The notes beneath the pieces were generated by a model, which saw only the letters and a list, made by a program, of their open reading frames with translations, was not told the origin of the DNA and searched no databases. This document shows, piece after piece, positions 22,007 to 34,422 of a stretch of 64,000 bases of DNA. The position numbers were made by a program, and so were the translations under genes. The first letter of the stretch is position 1. Each line of letters starts with the position of its first letter. Origin of the DNA: Guillardia theta CCMP2712 (taxonomy: Eukaryota; Cryptophyceae; Pyrenomonadales; Geminigeraceae); assembly GCF_000315625.1 (NCBI RefSeq), contig NW_005434657.1:486608-550607 (forward strand), in the 5' to 3' direction.

Positions 22007-25000
22007 GAGGAGGAGGAGGAGGAGGAGGAGGAGAGAGGAAGAAGCAGCAGCTTACGTTGGCTGTCCCACAGTTGCACACGACGATCTGGTGAGAAGGGCA
22101 GGAGGTCAGGGAGGACCCACGAGGCTCTCAGTGTCTCACCGCATTTCCGGACCCACATTGGTTACACTTAAACCTCTGCTCGCCTTTCGGGATCCGGTTG
22201 GGAGCGGAGCAGCTCATGCACTCGATGCTCTCGTGGGGCTCGTCCTGGTCGTAGGATGTCTGCTGGAGGGGAGGCTGGCCATTCATGTTCATCAGCCCCT
22301 GGTCGAAGTGAGAGCTTCCTTCCGGTCCTCGAGGGTCGAAAGTCTGGACATTCGTGGACCCCGCGCTCGATTGGCCGGAAGGAAACTGATACAAACGACT
22401 CAGACGAGGAGGGGAGAAGGAAGCGAGGAGGGGGGGGAGTACAGAGAATATGATTTGAGGAGGATGCACAAGACGGTGAAGGTCGCATGCTACCTGCTCC
22501 GTCATGAATTGGCCACTGAACGAGAAATCGTTGTAGCCTCCTTGCATGGAGTTTTGAAACTGGTTGTTTTGCTGCACCTGCTGCATGCTAGTGCTCGGCT
22601 GGTATTGCTGCTGTGAATGATTCACCTGCTGCTGATTTTGATAGAAAGGATCTTGAGAGGAAGAAAATTGCGAAGAGTGGAGGTGAAGTTGTTGTTGTTG
22701 CTGCTGCTGCTGCTGCTGCTGTTGATGAAGATGATTCTGATAATTCTGATCATGCTGGTGCTGGTGCTGGTGCTGGTGCTGGTGCTGGTGCTGGTGCTGG
22801 TGCTGGCTCGCTTTGGCTTGTTGCATGGCTGATTGTTGCGGAGTAAGCTGACCAATCAATTCTCTTTGAGGGAAGCTGAAAAGCAAACACAAGTAAGGGA
22901 ACTATTGGTAATGGAACGATCAAGAACCTGAATATCCCCTCACATTTTGGGCACCCGTACTTGGCCGAACCTGTAAACCAACACAAATCAAACAGAAAAA
23001 GCAGCAGGAAGTTATACACGAAACGGAGATGGGGTGAAAGTACTCAATTCACGCAAAATCAAAATATTACGCACCTTGCTTGACTGTCAACGGTTGGCCA
23101 CAGCGAGAGCAAGTGAGCATGTAATCTCCTGAAGGCAAGATGCTGTAAGAAACTTCGGCTTTCTTGCCAGGTTGTGAGTTCTCGAACTCTTGAATGGCTT
23201 CTTTCTTCTGTTGATCAGTGAGCTTCTCGTCTTCGGCGTCACATATGAGACTCTCGTCCATTTCCACAGTTCGAATCATCCCCCATCTCTGCTTTGCAAA
23301 TTGATCCTTCCCGTTCTGGGAAGGCGCCCTCCTCAGCATGCTCCGAAGGATCTGGTCTTTCTTCAAGGTCTCCTCCACCTCCATCTGCTTCTTCTTCGAT
23401 GGCGCAGACCATCCTTCGTCCTCCACGTCGTCCAGGTTCACTTCGTCGTGCAGAGTTAGAAGCTCCTTCATCTCAAACTCCAAATCTTTGCCCTTGAAAT
23501 GCCTCTGCACTTGCCATGAGTCTACTGCACGAGCTGACCTGCTCTGCTTGTTGATCTGCCTCTTGTAGATCTTTTCTTCCATTGTCCCCCAGGACACCAA
23601 ACGATACACATAAACTGGGCGGGTTTGCCCATAGCGATAAGTTCTGAATATTGCCTGCAGATCATGGGAAGGATTGAAACTGCAATCAAACAAGACAACA
23701 CGGTTTGCTGCGACCATATTTACACCCAGAGATCCCGCTCGAGTTGAGATCAGGAACAGTCGAGCACGAGAGTTGGCTATGTCGTTGAAGTTGTCGATGT
23801 CATCCTGACGCTGTTTGGAGCTCCTTGAACCATCCAAACGGTAGTAGTCATGCTCTCTTCGATAATACTTTCCGCACACGGGATTTCTCTCCAACAATTT
23901 CTCAATCACATCCAACATGGTGAGAGACTGGCTGAAAACCAGAACTTTCTCGTCTACCCTGCTTGCTTCAGTCAGCAACTTCCACAAAACCAAGACTTTG
24001 CCAGAGTGTTCCAGCGACATCACGCTCTGCAGAAACAGATCGCAAGTGAGCAAAAGAAGTGGAATCAGTATCATTGCATACCTCTTCATTGAGATTTGCT
24101 GCTTCGAAGAGCTTCATGTACCAAGAGGCGTTATAAGGTTTGTTCTGATTACCCCTCCCAAACAGCTTCGAGAGAGGGGGAGGGTCTGTGCACTGAACAT
24201 CTGAGTCATAGTCGTCACCATCCATGGTTTCGGTATTCGAGTTTGCTGTCCCAGCGTTACTCTCAGTTTGATTGTCGTCTTCGGGGTGCTTTTTGGAGTT
24301 CCACAAGATGGCAGGATGGTTCCAAATCTTCATGAGCGTGTGGAAAGCCTTGAAGACGCTTTCGATTCCGCATTCTTCTTGGTTCTCGACGGCGTATCTG
24401 TACAGTCTTTGCTGCAAAGGGGAAAGTCGAATTTGTAGGGTGAACTCAAACTTGGGCGGCAGGGCTTTGATCAGGGGGGTATAGTCCTTTCTTTGCACCA
24501 TATGACACAATTTCTGGTGCAACACGAAATTTCTTCTCTTCATCACTTGAACATCCCTTTCGTCCGCATCTTCAGCCTCACCGTTCAGAATCGGGATCTC
24601 GAAGCGGTTTCTGAAGTCTGAAAGAGATCCAAGGTAGCCTGGGTTTATGAAATCGACCATACAATGATATTCTGTCAAATTGTTTTGCAGAGGTGAACCT
24701 GTCAGGACGACCCTCCTCTTAGTTTCGACTCCAGAAAGTGCCTTTGAAATGTTTGACTTGTGGTTTCTCAAAATGTGCCCTTCATCTGCTATAACAATGC
24801 CTGGCCCAGGACTCTTCAGAAACCTGTGGAGCTTGCCTCGAAGTTCTTTGTCGTTGATTCGAGTACCCTGACCAAGATTTCTGTACATTTCGTACCCCAT
24901 GCACATCACTCCCCCTCGCCTGAACCAGAGTTCAAGACAATCGCATCTACTCTTCGTAGTTCGCCCAGCTTCATCAAGGATGTATATCTGCAGTAAAAGC

Positions 25001-26321
25001 AGACGTCAGGATACAGGTGCAGAGCAAGGACAAAGCAGGGAAGCAAAGTTGAAATTGAAGCAATGTTCAACCTCGATCTGTCGTCCGCATGGCAGTCTGC
25101 CACCATCGGGTAACCAACGTTCAAGTTCCGCTTTCCAATTATGTAACGTATTGACAGGCCCGAGGACAAGCATGCGCCGCAACTCAACGTTGTCACGAGG
25201 TATGTTGGCCGCAATCGTGTGAAGCAAAGTTATAACCTGTGATGAGAGATCAATCCAAGTCCAACAAAAGACAAAGTCACTATCTTCATCTATCTCACCT
25301 GAAAAGTTTTTCCGAGTCCCATATTGTGAGCAAGAATACATCCAGTGCCCTTATCATTCTCCTCCAGTGCCAACAAGGAACCTAGCCCTCCGCGTGCTTT
25401 CTTGTCCGATCGCCCATCCATCAGTCTGCGCCACATGAAACGCACACCCTCTATCTGATGATCTTTCATCCTCACAGCCAATTTAGGGTGGATTCGGATC
25501 TGGGAAGAGGATTCAGCTTGCGGATTGATTATGTCCCGCAAGTGGTCATCGCTGCCTTTTTTAAGGATCTCTTGCTCCCATTTTCTGCGCTCTTCCTCCC
25601 GTTCTTGCAAGCTCCTTGTCTCCGCACTTAATGCAGAGTCGTCCTTGATCTTTCGGATCTTCCTTTTGTCCTTTCCAAGAACTTTTCGCTTCCGCTTACC
25701 ATCTTGGCCTTCGCCATCTTTCTTCTCAGCATTATCTCCGTCTTCCTCATCACCAGATCCACTCTCTTCCTCGTTGTCTTCATTCCCAGATGCCTCCTCC
25801 TCCTCAGACGCCAGGGATTGCTGGTCTTCCCCTTCACTGTCGTTGATAATAGGCTGTGAGACTATGTCATCGGCATCCCCTTCGTCGTCTCCATCGTCAT
25901 CTTCATCCTCCTCTGCATCATCACCATCGTCACCATCGTCAACACTATCCATGCTGTCTAGCCCATTCTTGCTATCCATATCCGCATCAGGAAAGGCCTG
26001 CTGCGCCGGGGCCTCCTCTTCCATTTCGCTTGCAGGCAAGGTCACGGCCGCGGCCTGGACATCCTCGTCCTGCGGCTGGAATTCTGCCTCCTGCTGCAAG
26101 TCGCTGTTGTCTCCAGCCGACACGTCACTTGATGGTTCTGCATAGCCTTCCTCCGGCCAGAATTGCGCGTTGCTCTCACCCGCAAGCTGCTCTGCCCCTG
26201 CATGGACCTCGGTCGCCTCATGTGGCATGTCGTCCGCATAGTCATGTTCAGCCCTTTCATCTCCCATTCCCTCCTCATCACCACTCGCACCGGAGTTGAC
26301 CCCATCGAGATCAACCTCCAT
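21658..26321 (-). CDS. ATRX: ATRX-like SNF2-family chromatin remodelling ATPase
   Basis: The ATG at 26321 opens a long acidic, low-complexity N-terminus (Asp/Glu/Ser) and a basic KRKRKVLGKDKRK patch. The SNF2 helicase motifs then run in order: GCILAHNMGLGKTFQ (motif I), LVLGPVNTLHNW (Ia), IADEGHILRN (II, DEGH as in ATRX and Rad54-like proteins), VVLTGSPLQNNL (III), KVLVFSQSLTMLD (IV), LISTRAGSLGVNMV (V) and IFRTYRYGQTRPVYVYR (VI, YRYGQ). The spacing and DEGH box fit ATRX, which loads or moves histone H3.3 nucleosomes. No ADD finger is visible at the N-terminus. The C-terminal exons (about 23.2-21.66 kb) have three Cys-pair motifs (LTCSRCGQ, YGCPKCEG, FKCNQCGSG), a Gln-rich and His-Gln repeat stretch, and a Gly/Met-rich end. 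The symbol is given for family, not proven orthology. Confidence 0.85.
22694..22806. repeat. Gln and His-Gln codon repeats inside the ATRX-like gene
   Basis: A TGC/TTG run (22694-22722) and then about nine GCTGGT hexamers (22753-22806). On the minus strand they encode poly-Gln and alternating His-Gln. They are in frame with the flanking exon, so are probably translated. Confidence 0.85.
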
Positions 26322-27782
26322 GCTTTACAGGTGTTGAAATTCGAGACGATCTGTCTGTCAGGTAGGTCACCCCCTAGCTCTTCCAAGCTGCCCAGCAGAG
26401 AGGGGCGAAATGGTCAGAGCGATCTCCCATCGCAGCCCACCGTCGAATGATATCAGTAGGACCACTTTTTACTCCTTTCTTTTGAAGCTGCTTGAAGCTG
26501 TTCGGCAAGACCCTTGGTAAAGGCCACTGATCTTAGTCACGTTCAGGCGATGAAGGTAAAGTCAGACGGGCAAAATTTTAGGGGCTAGAAGCTGCACGAG
26601 GAAGAAGCAGCTGTGGCGACTGGAGCACTCAATCCCTCAGCTCTGAGAACTTCTAGAACTCGCTCGCCGTCCTGCATAAGCACGCGAATCCCTGTGCTTC
26701 GCCTCCTTCACGTCCTCCATGCGCTGCCATCGGCAGGGGAGCAGATCATAGCAGGGGGGTGAGGGCAGGAAAGGTACCCCTCAATTTGACTGAAATATGG
26801 AGACAAATGGAGGGGTACTTTTATTTTTTTTCCGACATTTAGTACCAGTGAGAGGAGAACTGTCATCGGCTCGATGAATGGGGTCTTCTAAAATTAACTT
26901 GTTGGTTGGGTGTACTGGTTTGGAAAATCTATAGTACTGTGGATGAGTGTGAGTGGTACGACAAGGTGAGACATGTATTTTATTACTGTACAAGCTGAGG
27001 AAAATATATAGAAAGATTTGTATATATACCAGTACTATCTCCTTTTTCCTAGAAATTGACTGGGAGAGAGTGGCTCTAGATTGATACGCAATAACCCTTT
27101 TTAGGAGTGTGGATGGGGTACAAAAATCGAGGGCTTGGTTTTAAAATTAAAATATTTTTAATTTCACTCAAAAAAATCAGGACAGGAGGCGTTGCAGACT
27201 AGCAGCATTAGCATGGCTAGGAGGGGCAGAGGGCAGGGAAGGGGAAGGGATCGGGAGTGGGAGAATATGGTCCTGTTGTCGGAGTGCAAACAAACTTCTT
27301 TTGTTGTTGCCAGGTTTCCATCATGAAGAGGAATGTAGCATGATTGAAAGATCAGATTGTGAACTTGAAGTCGGAACACTGAAGTATTGATCCTCGTTGT
27401 ATGAATCAACATTCTGTTTGCAACAACATGTTATTTTCTAGATTTTTTTAATCTCTGTTTGGTCCCATTCCCGAAGCGCAGAGCTTTGTTTCATCATCAG
27501 CCAGTGTTGATGCGAGTGTCTATTATGTCGATAGTGAAGTCAGTGATGTTTATCTGTGCACGGCGGGTTGAGCAGAGAGCATATGAATCAAATGCTCGTA
27601 TGTTGTTTACATACACAGCATGCAACAGTTTTCTGACTGATCAAGAGGAATGAGACGTATCGGAGCAAGTCCATTTGATCATTCCACGCAGCATCCTTTC
27701 CCCCCTCTCTTTCCCTCCCCTCCTTTTATCGTGCTCTGTTCCTCTTTCTTCTTAGTGTAACTACTATACTGCTAGTCTTCCT
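26322..27782. other. Intergenic region, GGGGTA-type then AT-rich
   Basis: This lies upstream of the ATRX-like gene (-) and downstream of the TPR/ankyrin gene (-). About 26755-27130 contains scattered GGGGTA and GGGTGTAC blocks; about 26980-27180 is AT-rich with TATATA runs. No exon was recognised. Confidence 0.45.
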
Positions 27783-29725
27783 CTACTTGTGCATTACAAC
27801 CTGCAAGTTCGTCAAGAATGCCTCCATTTCTCGGTTCTTGTGTGCTCGAGCGACTTGAAGAACACTCCATCCTTCGCCGTCCCTCATCTCCAGCAGCGGC
27901 TTATGACCATAGGAGATGAGCGTCTCAGCAACTACCAGCTGATTCCCAGCACACGCCAGGTGGAGAGCCGTTCCGCCTTCAGCCGTGGGCTCGAAGATAA
28001 GCTTCTTCCCTCCAGCCAGGCACAGGAAGCTGACGGCTTCGTCTCTCCCGTTGTACGCTGCTGCGTGCATGGGCGTCCACTCATCGACATTCCGTTCAAA
28101 GAGCATCTCTTGGGGCCCCAGCTCGAGGATCTTGCTCATAGTGTCCACGTGCCCATGCACAGCAGCCACGTGCAGCAAGTTGCTTCCCCTGTCTGTGCGT
28201 TCCCGTATTTTGCTCCGCTCCCCAGCAAGAACAAAGAATTCCAATAGATCGCTCCTCCCAAACTGTGCAGCTACATGCAGGCAAGTGCGACCCTTGTAGT
28301 CCCTCATGTCCAAGATGCCCCTTCCTCCGCACTCTATGAAGCTTCGACAAAGTTGCTCGTGCCCTCCTGCTGCAGCGTAGTGCATGGCGGTACGGTCCTT
28401 CGCATCCTGAAGCATGAGGAGCTTCTTGCCACCACGCGTTAACAGGTACTCGGCTATTTCACAGTTACCAACTCGTGATGCGACGTGCAAAGCCGTCTGA
28501 ACCATCTCGTCTCCTTCAAAGAGAAGACTTTCGCCTCCTTCTGCAAGGATCCGACTGACCACGTCCACGTTGTCGTTCTCACAAGCAATATGAAGGGCGG
28601 TCCCTCCACCGGCTACCTTCTCAGATAGAATTCTCGAGCCTGCTTGCTGCAGAATGAATTCAACCAACTCGGTATTCCCATAGAAGCATGCAACATGGAG
28701 GATGGTCCACTCAAGTTCGTCTTTCTCAAAGAGGACTTCTTTGCTTCCTTGGACTATACTCCTGGCAGCTGCTAAGTCTCCTGACTTGCAAGCATGAATG
28801 AGGTTGCGAAAAGTGGAATCTTCGCAATCGCTCTCCTGCATCTTTGGCCTAAAACTTTTCTCCTGACAGAAACTTTGGGATAAGATAGAATCCCTCTTGC
28901 CTTTCACGAAGCTGCGTTCTTTCGTGTCCTCCCCGAACTTGAAGTCTTGTCCGCTCACAAACAAGAGGTCCGGGTGGAATTGCTGCTGATGATCATCTTG
29001 GAAATTTTGGTTGTCTTTGTTGTCTCTGTCATCAGGAGACCCTGGTTGACAAGTCTTCATCTCTTCCTTGCTTTTCTGCTGAGAGGTCAGCTTTCCCCTT
29101 CCCAAGTTTGTTCATCTCACATTTGCAAATCTTGGGTTCAACCGGAGGCAAGCATTGATGTCTTCCAGAGCCGCATCTGGCTGCCCAGCCTGCAGGTAGG
29201 CTTGAGACCTCCTCCCTGCGTGACGCCCGGAGTGAGAAAAATCAGTCGTTGTTGCCACATGATCAAGATTGAATGAATGGACATTTGCGGGTATACCATA
29301 TATTTTGGCGAGTGCAGGGGCTGACAAATGATGCTGCCAAAAACTTGAATCAGGGGACCAACCCAAAGCGTCTGAAACACTCCAGAACATTGCTCTCACC
29401 TCTCCGACTTCCACGGCTCTTGAATAGTGAACAATAGCTTCCTCGTAGTTCTCAGCCATACTGGAGGCATGTGTCAAGAAACCCCGATCGCCTCACATCA
29501 CGTCACGGACACACTGACATGGCCTTGTCTGCTCTGGACAGCATTGCTTTGATGATCCAGTAGATGGCCCGAGGAATCTGGAAGCGAAACGATGAGCCAT
29601 GGCCTACCAAAGCACAGGAATGGACTGCCAGAGCCGACCTTAGTTGGGCAAACTGCCCCGTTGCCATCGCCGTCTTCGAAGTAGGAATCAGCCAGGCTTC
29701 GTGGCGTTGCAGACTCCGAGGCCAT
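27783..29725 (-). CDS. TPR plus ankyrin-repeat protein
   Basis: The ATG at 29725 (MASESATPRSLADSYF) leads by short exons into a tetratricopeptide unit: YEEAIVHYSRAVEVGE, then RSQAYLQAGQPDAALEDINACLRLNP. A 43-nt intron then joins to a large exon (about 29060-27783). This exon carries a Gln/Asp-rich linker and about nine ankyrin repeats (for example WTILHVACFYGN, GTALHIACEN, QTALHVASRVGN, TAMHYAAAGGH, TCLHVAAQFG, WTPMHAAAYNG, TALHLACAGN). Most repeats have a longer loop, typically GGxxLL, between helices. TPR and ankyrin are both protein-binding folds, so this is likely an adaptor; the partner is unknown. The join between the two TPR halves (29160-29420) is not fully resolved and may include one more exon. 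Confidence 0.78.
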
Positions 29726-30587
29726 CGCGTATGACTGAATGCGCTCCTCTCAGCCAGCCAGGCGCTCCTTTTGCGAGGTTGCAGTGACGGAGACTCTGTC
29801 CGAGGCAGCCACACTGCCCTGATCACCAATCCGGGGGTCGTGGCCCAGGCTCAGCCTGGCAGTGGCTCAGGCTCGTCCTCTTGCCTCACGTCCTCCTCCT
29901 TGTATCCTCCCTTGCGGGCAAGAGAGAAGGAGAACTGACGAAACGGCGGCAGTCGGAAAAGTTCTCAGCCGCTTTCGGTTCTCCGACTGTCGGCGGTTGA
30001 AATTATTTGACTGACCGTTACTCGCTGGTTGTTCCAGGATAACTCAGTCAGTTATAACCGTTACACCGCTCTCTGCCAAAGGGCGTCTAATGCAGGTCGA
30101 GGTATGTGAAGGAGGAGGAGGGTGGTGTAGGAAGAGGAGAAGGAGAAGGAGGAGGAGAAGGAAGAGAAGGAGGAGGACAGGTGCGAGCAAGCTAGAGATT
30201 GCTCAGTATAGGGCATGATTTTCTTGTTTCTCTCTGGCCTTGCGCAAGTGCTGGTGGGAAGCGGGCAAGAGAAGTTTGGGGAGGCTCCGTTGTTTGCGGG
30301 CGGAACGATGTGCAGGCGAGTTGGAGCTGACATTGAGGCTGGGCTACATGGTGTGATATACCGTGAGGAGAGGGAAGAATCAGGCATGGTGCTCTAGAGA
30401 CGAAGAAAAGGAGTCCATAACCAGTTGAGGGTGGTTCCGATTGCGATGTGCTTATTTGCAAACGCCGACCCAAATTTTGTGGCTGACTCTGACTTATTGA
30501 TTCCAGGAAGATCACTGATTTAAAATATTGAAAGGTATCTTTGACATGTCGTTCCTGCTATCCATGATCTCTCACAGGCCTCCACCA
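29726..30587. other. Divergent intergenic region
   Basis: This lies between the starts of the TPR/ankyrin gene (-) and the secreted LysM gene (+). It contains a purine tract (GGA/GAA) at about 30107-30178 and a G-rich stretch around 30240-30380. Nothing with coding or RNA-gene structure was seen. Confidence 0.45.
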
Positions 30588-33500
30588 ATGTTGAGAACTT
30601 CTTGTCAACGGCTTCTAGTAGCCTTGGTTTGTCTTCCCTTCGCCTTCGCTGGCTCGTTTCTTTCGGGTTCCATCAGATGGAGGGTGAGGACAGGAATGTA
30701 TGTTAACGTCTCAGCCCTTGATTGCCACGCTCTAGGTTGCCGATGTGAGCACCCACACAGTCGAGTTCCAAGTCGTGTCTTACTGGAACCGCTCGTTCTC
30801 GGCCTTTCAAAGCCCAACGTGAGAGCTTGTTTCTCAGGTGTTTCGTTCTGACAGGCTTGTGTAGCCTTGGACCACCTGTTTTGGGCAGCCTAGTAGACTT
30901 GCAAGCTCAGAGCACTGTGCGGTTGCGGTTTGGAGATGGTACCTGGACGGTATGGGAAACTTTCATTGATAGCTGATGTTGGAATTCTTTGAAATGACTG
31001 GCACGTCCAGTATCTGAAAGGCATGATTACAAATATCAACGAGGCAGAGGATTGGATAGAAGTCGTCACAGCGCCCACTCCCAAAGCGTATTCACAGGCA
31101 AATTGACCCTATGTATTGTTCGAATTTCAGGTTGATACCTTTTTTTCTAGGGCTTTGAATACAAATTCATCAATCAAAACTCTTTGTATACTGAAACTCA
31201 GGTAACTGTGCTTGTCTAAGTCAAAACAAGAATCTTCTGTGTCAAAATGCCAGGCTGATGTTTACCGTGCAGTTCATCTACGTCCCATGGAAAGTCACGT
31301 TCGAGGTTCTTGAGCATCTTACTCCCTGGACTCCTTCAACTGACCGGCACTTGACCAGGGATGTTGTCGTTACAGTGGATTGCAACGAGACAGCGATACT
31401 CCGTTCAATATCACGTCAACAGTCCTTGTCGATGGTTCTGGTCTGTCCAACTTTTATGGTTGTGGAGGCAAATTGACCGTTTGTTCAGTATCCTTCTCCC
31501 CTGATCCCAGAGTTCTGCCTAAGGTATTTGATTTGGAGGAACCGATGGTCACGTCTGACATGCTCGATTGGAAGATTCATGTGCCAACTGGTGGTCTGTT
31601 CACGGTCACCAGCGTTGGTGAATACATTTCTGTCCGAGGCATCTCTGCCGAGTGAAATGACTCTTGGCCCAGTGCAAGATGTTAGCTACAATCAAGCTTC
31701 GAGCTCTTCGCTTCATTGGCAGGCCTGTGCAAACACGTGCGTTTCTCTGCATGATCAAATAGATTCGGTGACAAGGGTTTGGCAGTAATTTGCCAGACTT
31801 CACCAGACTAGATGCCAATACAGGTGACAATGACTCGGAGAAACATCCACTTTGTTCGAACTTTCTGCAGGGGATATCAAGTGGGATGTCGCCATACCTG
31901 GCATATACCATCTCTGTATCTCAGTTTCACTGGTAAGGAGTTTTTTTTGTAGCGGTTGGGGCTGGGGTGTTGATTAAGATTTTTAGGCCTCCCAGCCCAC
32001 TGTGTATTCTGATGTCGATTTCCTGGTTGTGAGTCAGGTAAGCCTTTGGAATTTGGCTCTTTGATCGGCTTGAAATACTAAAATGTCACATAAGGCTTCG
32101 CCATCTCCCATTCAGATCAACACGGATTTCGCCAATGTTCTGAAAGGGTTGTCTGTCTCACTTCAACCTCTGAGTTGCTGATTTTGCGCAACAAGATTCG
32201 TCAATCTGAATTTCAATGTGAATGTGCTGGCTTCGATTGAACCAACGATGATCAAGGCCGGAGACCAGATTGGCTTTCAAGGTGATAACAAACACAGAAG
32301 TGTGAGGGTGGATCCATGAAAAACACAACCTTCTCTTGCTCGATGAGAATTTCTTATCACACTCTGGGCAGTCGGTTTCGTTCCCGCCATGAGGAACGGT
32401 CCTACAGCGCCAGACACCGGGCATTTCACAGTGGTCAGTGTGAGCTTGTCGAATCCTTTACCCTCATCCTCCGGCACTTCAGGCACAGATTGCTTCTGGA
32501 AGCGCCGAGGCGACTCTAAAGTTCACCGTACAACCTTGGATGGAAGGTGCTTGACTCGTCCTTGCGGAGGAGAGGAGAGGAGAGGAGAGGCGAGGAAGCT
32601 GAACGTTCGTGGTAGGATGGAACTCCTTCTGCTTTGCTGCCTACGTCATCAACGACATGAAGATCAGCAGCGCGAGCTCGATGAAGTGCAGCGATGCTTA
32701 CTTCTTTGTGAGTGAATCCTCCACTTCGTGCTCTCTCAGCTCGCTCACACTCTTGAAAGGGCTCGGATGTCATCATGGTGGATGCGACTGCGGCAGAGCA
32801 ATACAAGTATAGAGTAGCAGGGCAGGTGATGATGATCACAGAATCGTAGTTAACGACCTCAACATGGTTGCTAGGTGGTGGCCAATCACTTTGAGGTCCG
32901 TGAAGGAGTGCAGCTGAGGGTGAGTCGATCTCCTGGTTTCTCTCTCCCTTCCTCGGTCTTGCTTACCTCCTCTCACAGGTGTCCATCTCCGCTTGGATGC
33001 CCAACTCCCTCGGAGCCGTGGAGAGGTGACTGATAGACGCTGCATCCTTCCATTCCTCTTGATCCCTTGCTCTTCCTCTTCGACTTCCCACGTGGATCGC
33101 TCATTTCTCGGCAGGAGCATGGTCGCCGATCTCAACGGAAACGGAGTCCTCGATGAGTCTGAGGTAGAAGAGCTGTCCTTCCTCAGGGAGACTCAAGTAG
33201 CCTGCCAGGTTCAGATCTTCTACGGCAACAGACCTCGACCCTTGGGAGCCACTCTGACCAGTGCGTTGGAGGAGAGGCGGCGCCGCGCCGCGCCCTGACC
33301 CTCTCCGCTGCCAGATGTTTCGCTCAACACCTCGATCCTCACTTACGAGCCCCCACGGACATATGCCGGCGCGGACATTGAGATTTGCATCAACGCGCAA
33401 GGAGCGTCAAGCGCTGCAACCTTGTCGAAAGTCAACCAGGTAAAGACGAGGAGCAGATCGCGAGGAGCTCTCAGTACCTCTGACTCCCCCGTCCAGTTCT

Positions 33501-34218
33501 GCATCACCATCATGGTGAAAAAATGCGTTTGGACCGTCAAGGTAATTCTTCTCACTGAACGATCGTTCCCTGACTCTCTCCCCGATAGACCGGAGAGTCC
33601 TTCATCTCCATTGCACAGGTTTGCCCTCTTTCCCTGCCCCCCCCCCCCCCCCTGCCTCAACTACCGCCAGAGCATCGGGATCTCATGGCTGCAACTGTGG
33701 AACTTCAACAAGGTTCTGCTGCCTGGTGCTGGCAGTGGCCGAGAAGTGACGGTCGGGGCAGGGGAACTACTCGAGGCCGGACATCGACCTGCGAACAGGA
33801 GATCCGGTGAATGTCGGGCAGCTCTACCAGGTGAGCCTGGTGGATCGGAGAGGATGGTGAGATAGCTGAGAATGAGCACAGGTTGATAATGGAGACACTC
33901 TGTACAACATCGCCGACAGATTTTCCTCCACAGTCCCCATCCTTTACGGTGACAGCACCTTTGTCTGTCCCTTTGCTCCCGTTCTCCCATGTGTTGCATC
34001 ATGACCTCTTGATCTGTCTTGTCATCGTGTCTCCTCCATCGCTTCACGTCTTGATGTACCACACTTGCTGATTTCGCCCGCGCAGCTCTCAACGGTGCAC
34101 TGGACCCGCAGGTTCCCATCTACACAGGACAGGTGCGATCATTTGAATTGATGTTTCCAACGCTCAATCACGATCGCAGTTGATCTGCATAGCATTTGCG
34201 TCATGCGCCAACACATAA
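30588..34218 (+). CDS. Secreted protein with EF-hand loop and C-terminal LysM motifs
   Basis: The ATG at 30588 starts a clear signal peptide (MLRTSCQRLLVALVCLPFAFA). About fifteen small exons follow. The middle encodes beta-rich, extracellular-looking modules such as TVRLRFGDGTW, MITNINEAEDWIEVV, FNITSTVLVDGSGL and LDWKIHVPTGGLFTV, with repeated VGW/VGF..F.P and Cys-containing segments. A canonical calcium-binding EF-hand loop, DLNGNGVLDESE, lies at about 33127-33162. The C-terminus has two LysM-like units: TVKTGESFISIAQ with ISWLQLWNFN, and VDNGDTLYNIADRFSSTVPILYALN. The protein ends LICIAFASCANT at the TAA at 34216. LysM binds N-acetylglucosamine polymers (chitin, peptidoglycan), so a cell-surface or bacterial-prey-binding role is possible. 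Exon joins in the middle (31-33 kb) are approximate. Confidence 0.65.
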
Positions 34219-34422
34219 CGAGGAGGTCTGGCTCTTCGACCTACAAGACCGGACAAATCTTACAGATGTTTTGATATTGTTAACTCAAGTCTAGACGAGA
34301 GAAAATAACTGATGTGAATAGCCGACAATACAGACAAAAAGAAATTTATTCATGTGCTCTCGTCCTAGTGGCGACGTCGGCTCGGTTTTGTACAGAGGAA
34401 CCTCATACGAGGCAAAAACTTT

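Noticed and set aside
25525-26145. A 206-residue Ser-rich plus-strand frame.
   Set aside because: It is antisense to the acidic N-terminus of the ATRX-like protein and has no domain of its own.
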